Shown here: positions 7,330 to 9,296 of the stretch, piece after piece
How positions within the stretch are numbered: position 1 is the stretch's first letter
Layout of the letters: every line of letters starts with the position of its first letter
Source: an uncultured Dorea sp.
Lineage (GTDB): Bacteria > Bacillota_A > Clostridia > Lachnospirales > Lachnospiraceae
DNA length: 9,296 nucleotides
NCBI GenBank assembly: GCA_910579015.1
Contig: CAJTRO010000078.1
Location: 1 to 9,296 of the forward strand
Direction: 5' to 3'
Translations under genes and position numbers: made by a program
Notes under the pieces: generated by a model
Seen by the model: only the letters and a program-made list of their open reading frames with translations
Told to the model about the DNA's origin: nothing
Databases searched by the model: none

Positions 7330-7363
7330 CGCCTTATACCCTTTTCATCCTATATTTTCTATA

Positions 7364-7400
7364 CCTGTTCACAGCTTCTGTCAGTTCCGGTACGAACAGG
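7364..7400. repeat. Nested inverted repeat between RpiB-like and VOC genes
   Basis: CCTGTTC (7364-7370) pairs with GAACAGG (7394-7400), and an inner ACAG/CTGT stem (7371-7374 with 7378-7381) lies directly against the left arm. There is no following T-run on the minus strand, the direction of the flanking genes. It may be an mRNA processing or regulatory hairpin; I see no sign of a known element. Confidence 0.35.
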
Positions 7401-7424
7401 ATTCTTTATTACATTAATCCAGCT

Positions 7425-8057
7425 TTATCTTTTACTCTGAATGAATTCCAGGATCTCTTTATCCTTACCATGTACCAATATATATTCCATTACATTCGTT
7501 TTTTGGATCACTTTTTGTATCAACGCTTTATCCAGTCGTTCAAATACATCTATTGCATTTCGTTTTGTCAATCCATTGATTTCCTTTAAGAGTAAAGTAT
7601 CCCTTTTTTTCCTATCTGCATCTTCCGGGGGATAGCCAATCCCAAATTCGTCCTCAAACAACTTTTCTAAGGTACACTGTAAATTGATTTCTCCAGCCCA
7701 GCCAAAATTCAGTCCCAAAGGGATAGAAACAGCATTTCCGTCATTAATCCTTCCAAACAAAAAAGCATCTTGTGGATTTGCCGTATATCCACAGACTATA
7801 TTAGGAAGACTGTTACAAGCAATCATCATTCCCTGCCCCGAAGAACATCCTGTTACAACAAAATCTATTGATCTGCTTGACAAAAGCATACTGATCATCA
7901 CCGCAATTTCTATGTATGAAAAACAGCAGGATTCCTCTTCATAGCAGCCAAAGTTGATTACTTTATGGCCATGCTTTTCTGCCGAATCCATAGTGCAATG
8001 GTATAATAACTCATTTTTCTTCGCCTGGGAAGTTGCTTGAATCACTCCCACCTTCAT
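7425..8057 (-). CDS. RpiB/LacA/LacB-family sugar-phosphate isomerase, divergent long form
   Basis: This 210-residue protein resembles ribose-5-phosphate isomerase B and the LacA/LacB galactose-6-phosphate isomerases. The clearest match is VVTGCSSGQGMMIACNSLPNI (68-87 region), where C71 is the likely equivalent of the catalytic cysteine. NPQDAFLFGRINDGNAVSI (94-112) matches the next conserved block. Several features are unusual. The N-terminal CDHxGxxLK motif is replaced by IQATSQAKKNELL, and the histidine of the usual HND motif is replaced by isoleucine (R-I-N-D). A C-terminal extension of about 60 residues follows the usual 145-150 residue domain. It may therefore use a different sugar phosphate or mechanism. 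AAGGAA at 8067-8072 lies 9 bases before the ATG. It follows the broken nucleoside phosphorylase gene by 47 bases and is probably in the same operon. Confidence 0.85.
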   Translation of the reverse strand: MKVGVIQATSQAKKNELLYHCTMDSAEKHGHKVINFGCYEEESCCFSYIEIAVMISMLLSSRSIDFVVTGCSSGQGMMIACNSLPNIVCGYTANPQDAFLFGRINDGNAVSIPLGLNFGWAGEINLQCTLEKLFEDEFGIGYPPEDADRKKRDTLLLKEINGLTKRNAIDVFERLDKALIQKVIQKTNVMEYILVHGKDKEILEFIQSKR

Positions 8058-8104
8058 ATAATATCGTTCCTTTCAAACACCGGTTTATTTTCTTTAATAA
8101 CCTG

Positions 8105-8763
8105 TCACAATTTCTTTACGATTTCAATTGCAGAAGTAATCAAATTATATCGTATATCCTTTTGCATGTTCCAATTTCGAGAATCCCATGCCTCACCGCT
8201 TACATCATCACCGGCATATAATAACTGGGCAAGCGGAATATTATAATACTGAGAAACCGCAAAAAAAGCCGCCGCTTCATTTGTTTTAAACATGAAATAA
8301 CCGTCTCGACTGTCTCTTTATGGCATTCGACTTCGCCGGATGGCTCTAGGTAATGATAGGATGTCCCCTCATCTCTAACCGCAGAGACCGGGACAATGAT
8401 TTCTCCTACCTTACTGTCCTTTATCAATGCCCCTGCGCCCCCGCAGATTATGAACTTTTCACATCCCATAGCATGTAGTTCCTCAAGTGTTACAGCCGCA
8501 CCAGGCGCACCACAAAACGCCATCGTAATACAGAGTCTATCCGTACCATATACATACTCATAAACAGGTATATCAAACACTTCCGAGTTAAGATAACCAA
8601 TGACAGGAAGATTATTTTCCATAACGAATCGATCCAGTTCTTTTCTAAAAAATGTAATCACACACTTTTCAGGAAGATTTTTAGCTAAAAAATCTGCCGG
8701 GTGGATAACAGGATTTTTACTGGTATCAAATTCACATATGGGATACTTATTCTTCAATATCAT
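8105..8763 (-). pseudogene. Nucleoside phosphorylase (uridine phosphorylase-like), internally deleted and frameshifted
   Basis: The intact product would cleave a (uridine-like) nucleoside with phosphate to base and sugar-1-phosphate. Residues 1-161 read well: HPADFLA near 21, AFCGAPGAA (82-90), GGAGAL (108-113) and VRDEGTSYHY (129-138) are typical of the PNP/UDP family. After ISCLKQ the frame turns into a meaningless tail, which reads to 8200. The family's C-terminal part, EAAAFFAVSQYY then LLYAGDDVSGEAWDSRNWN, continues in the -1 frame down to 8105. The two parts total about 219 residues against about 250 for the family. The missing piece is the segment that normally carries KTWTTDA(x)(Y/F)RET and the VEME motif, so the defect is a deletion plus frame change near 8276-8290. 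A perfect ribosome site AAGGAGGT (8771-8778) lies 7 bases from the ATG, suggesting recent damage. A sequencing error alone would not explain the missing residues. Confidence 0.82.
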
Positions 8764-8800
8764 ATCTTTTACCTCCTTAAATCCCGATTGAACAAAATCG

Positions 8801-8837
8801 CTGCGCGATGGCCTGCCAGGGCTGTGGCGCAGTTTTT
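8801..8837 (+). terminator. Terminator-like hairpin with T-run
   Basis: CTGCGC (8801-8806) pairs with GCGCAG (8827-8832), with an inner GCC/GGC pairing in the loop, followed by TTTTT (8833-8837). It faces rightwards, where no gene ends: the neighbours on the left run leftwards. On the minus strand the same stem is followed by CGATTTTGTTC, a weaker U-rich tract, in the leader of the phosphorylase pseudogene. Confidence 0.5.
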
Positions 8838-8855
8838 ACGTTCCTCTAAATAAAA

Positions 8856-8931
8856 GCAGTGGAAAAATCTTCCGCAATACGGTATTGTTAAGTTACCACA
8901 CAAAACAATCAAATACGGAGACCTCCACTGC
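8856..8931. repeat. 8-base inverted repeat flanking a 60-base interval
   Basis: GCAGTGGA (8856-8863) and TCCACTGC (8924-8931) are exact reverse complements. Between them lies a further imperfect palindrome, ATTGTT (8884-8889) with AACAAT (8904-8909). This could be a recombinase binding region or an end structure of a mobile element. Confidence 0.45.
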
Positions 8932-8952
8932 CTATGAATACAATATCATTTT

Positions 8953-8981
8953 TTGGTGTCTTCCGCAACCGGAATTATGAT
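8953..8981 (+). promoter_or_regulatory. Putative promoter of the tyrosine recombinase gene
   Basis: TTGGTG (8953-8958) is followed after 17 bases by TATGAT (8976-8981), which matches the -10 consensus at 5 of 6 positions. The spacer contains the second copy of the TCTTCCGCAA repeat. Transcription would start near 8988 and give a leader of about 63 bases containing an inverted repeat and the ribosome site. Confidence 0.55.
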
Positions 8982-8999
8982 CCCAATGCACCTCCCTGG

Positions 9000-9035
9000 T
9001 AAGTAGACGTCACTTTAAACACTCAATACTACTTA
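9000..9035 (+). repeat. Inverted repeat in the recombinase leader
   Basis: TAAGTAG (9000-9006) pairs with CTACTTA (9029-9035) across a 22-base loop, ending 4 bases before the ribosome site GGAGG (9040-9044). It could form a leader hairpin affecting translation or be a binding site for the recombinase. Confidence 0.4.
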
Positions 9036-9050
9036 TCATGGAGGTTTTTT

Positions 9051-9296
9051 ATGTACGAAGATATTTTTGAATCCATCCGCCATGCTGCGGAAAAACGCAA
9101 CCTTAGAGAACGGACAATTCAACTGTATTGCAGTAATGTCAGCTATTTCCTGCGCTGCACCAATAAGCCTGTTACTGACCTCACGCTTGAGGATGCAGAT
9201 GCCTTTCTTACCATGAAACGTCTGGAGGGCAGATCCCCTGAAACTCATAACCACTATCGTTCCTCTATCAAGTTTCTCTACAAAAGAGTCCTGAAG
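9051..9296 (+). CDS. Tyrosine recombinase/integrase, N-terminal part (3' end outside window)
   Basis: The open frame gives 82 residues, running off the right edge. It resembles the N-terminal SAM-like, core-DNA-binding domain of tyrosine recombinases. A helix with RNLRERTIQLYCSNVSYFL is followed by VTDLTLEDADAFLTMKR and SPETHNHYRSSIKFLYKRV, the usual four-helix pattern. The catalytic domain (R-H-R-Y residues) lies beyond the window and cannot be checked. The GGAGG site (9040-9044) is 6 bases from the ATG, and a promoter sits at 8953-8981. It probably belongs to a mobile element whose left edge is in the preceding 200 bases. Recombinases of this kind occur alone, in integrative elements and next to IS91-type transposases; the window does not distinguish these. 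Confidence 0.85.
   Translation, partial: MYEDIFESIRHAAEKRNLRERTIQLYCSNVSYFLRCTNKPVTDLTLEDADAFLTMKRLEGRSPETHNHYRSSIKFLYKRVLK

Larger units (their letters stand above)
8764..9050. other. Gene-poor junction region with hairpins, repeats and divergent signals
   Basis: This 287-base stretch separates the phosphorylase pseudogene (leftward) from the recombinase (rightward). It holds the phosphorylase ribosome site and a terminator-like hairpin (8801-8837). It also has an 8-base inverted repeat (GCAGTGGA at 8856-8863, TCCACTGC at 8924-8931), a 10-base direct repeat TCTTCCGCAA (8868-8877 and 8959-8968) and the recombinase promoter. On the minus strand, TTGCGG, 17 bases, TTTATT (8878 to 8850) is a weak candidate promoter for the phosphorylase. 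The density of repeats suggests the edge of a mobile element, but no target-site duplication can be shown because the other end is outside the window. Confidence 0.5.

Noticed and set aside
8284..8293. Programmed -1 frameshifting at T TTA AAA as the normal way to make the phosphorylase
   Set aside because: A shift would still give a protein lacking about 30-35 residues with substrate-site motifs, and no stimulatory stem is evident just downstream; an internal deletion is simpler. It is kept only as a testable note in the findings.

Overview
The window looks like a chromosomal segment of a Gram-positive member of the Clostridia, most likely a Lachnospiraceae-type gut bacterium. I infer this from protein flavour, strong AGGAGG-type ribosome sites, sigma-A-like promoters and the gene mix (chemotaxis receptor, GH42 beta-galactosidase, an IbrA/IbrB-like pair, EamA transporter). 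No species can be named from the sequence alone. The left two thirds is moderately GC-rich; the stretch from about 6967 to 8900 is visibly AT-richer.

Layout. (1) 1-1080, + strand: the 3' part of a methyl-accepting chemotaxis protein, closed by a good intrinsic terminator at 1144-1180. (2) 5106 down to 1201, - strand: a three-gene operon. A PAPS-reductase/PP-loop protein (IbrA/YbdN type) overlaps a ParB-like protein (IbrB/YbdM type) by 11 bases, and a GH42 beta-galactosidase starts only 5 bases after the ParB-like stop codon. A plausible promoter lies at 5158-5186. (3) 5308-6872, + strand: a divergent unit with a strong promoter (TTGACA, 17 bases, TAATAT), an EamA/DMT transporter and a GNAT acetyltransferase 2 bases downstream. 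(4) 8763 down to 6967, - strand: a nucleoside phosphorylase gene that is frameshifted and internally deleted, a divergent RpiB/LacA/LacB-family protein, and a small VOC (glyoxalase fold) protein. (5) 8838-9296, + strand: a repeat-rich leader, a promoter and the N-terminal 82 residues of a tyrosine recombinase that runs off the window, probably the edge of a mobile element.

How the genes may work together. The IbrA/IbrB-like pair is a known but biochemically unexplained partnership; its tight coupling to a beta-galactosidase is the most interesting arrangement here. The phosphorylase and RpiB-like genes suggest a nucleoside or sugar-phosphate salvage unit that is decaying, next to a recombinase gene. 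The EamA and GNAT genes look like an ordinary export/acetylation pair with unknown substrates. I see no tRNA, rRNA, CRISPR array or recognisable riboswitch.
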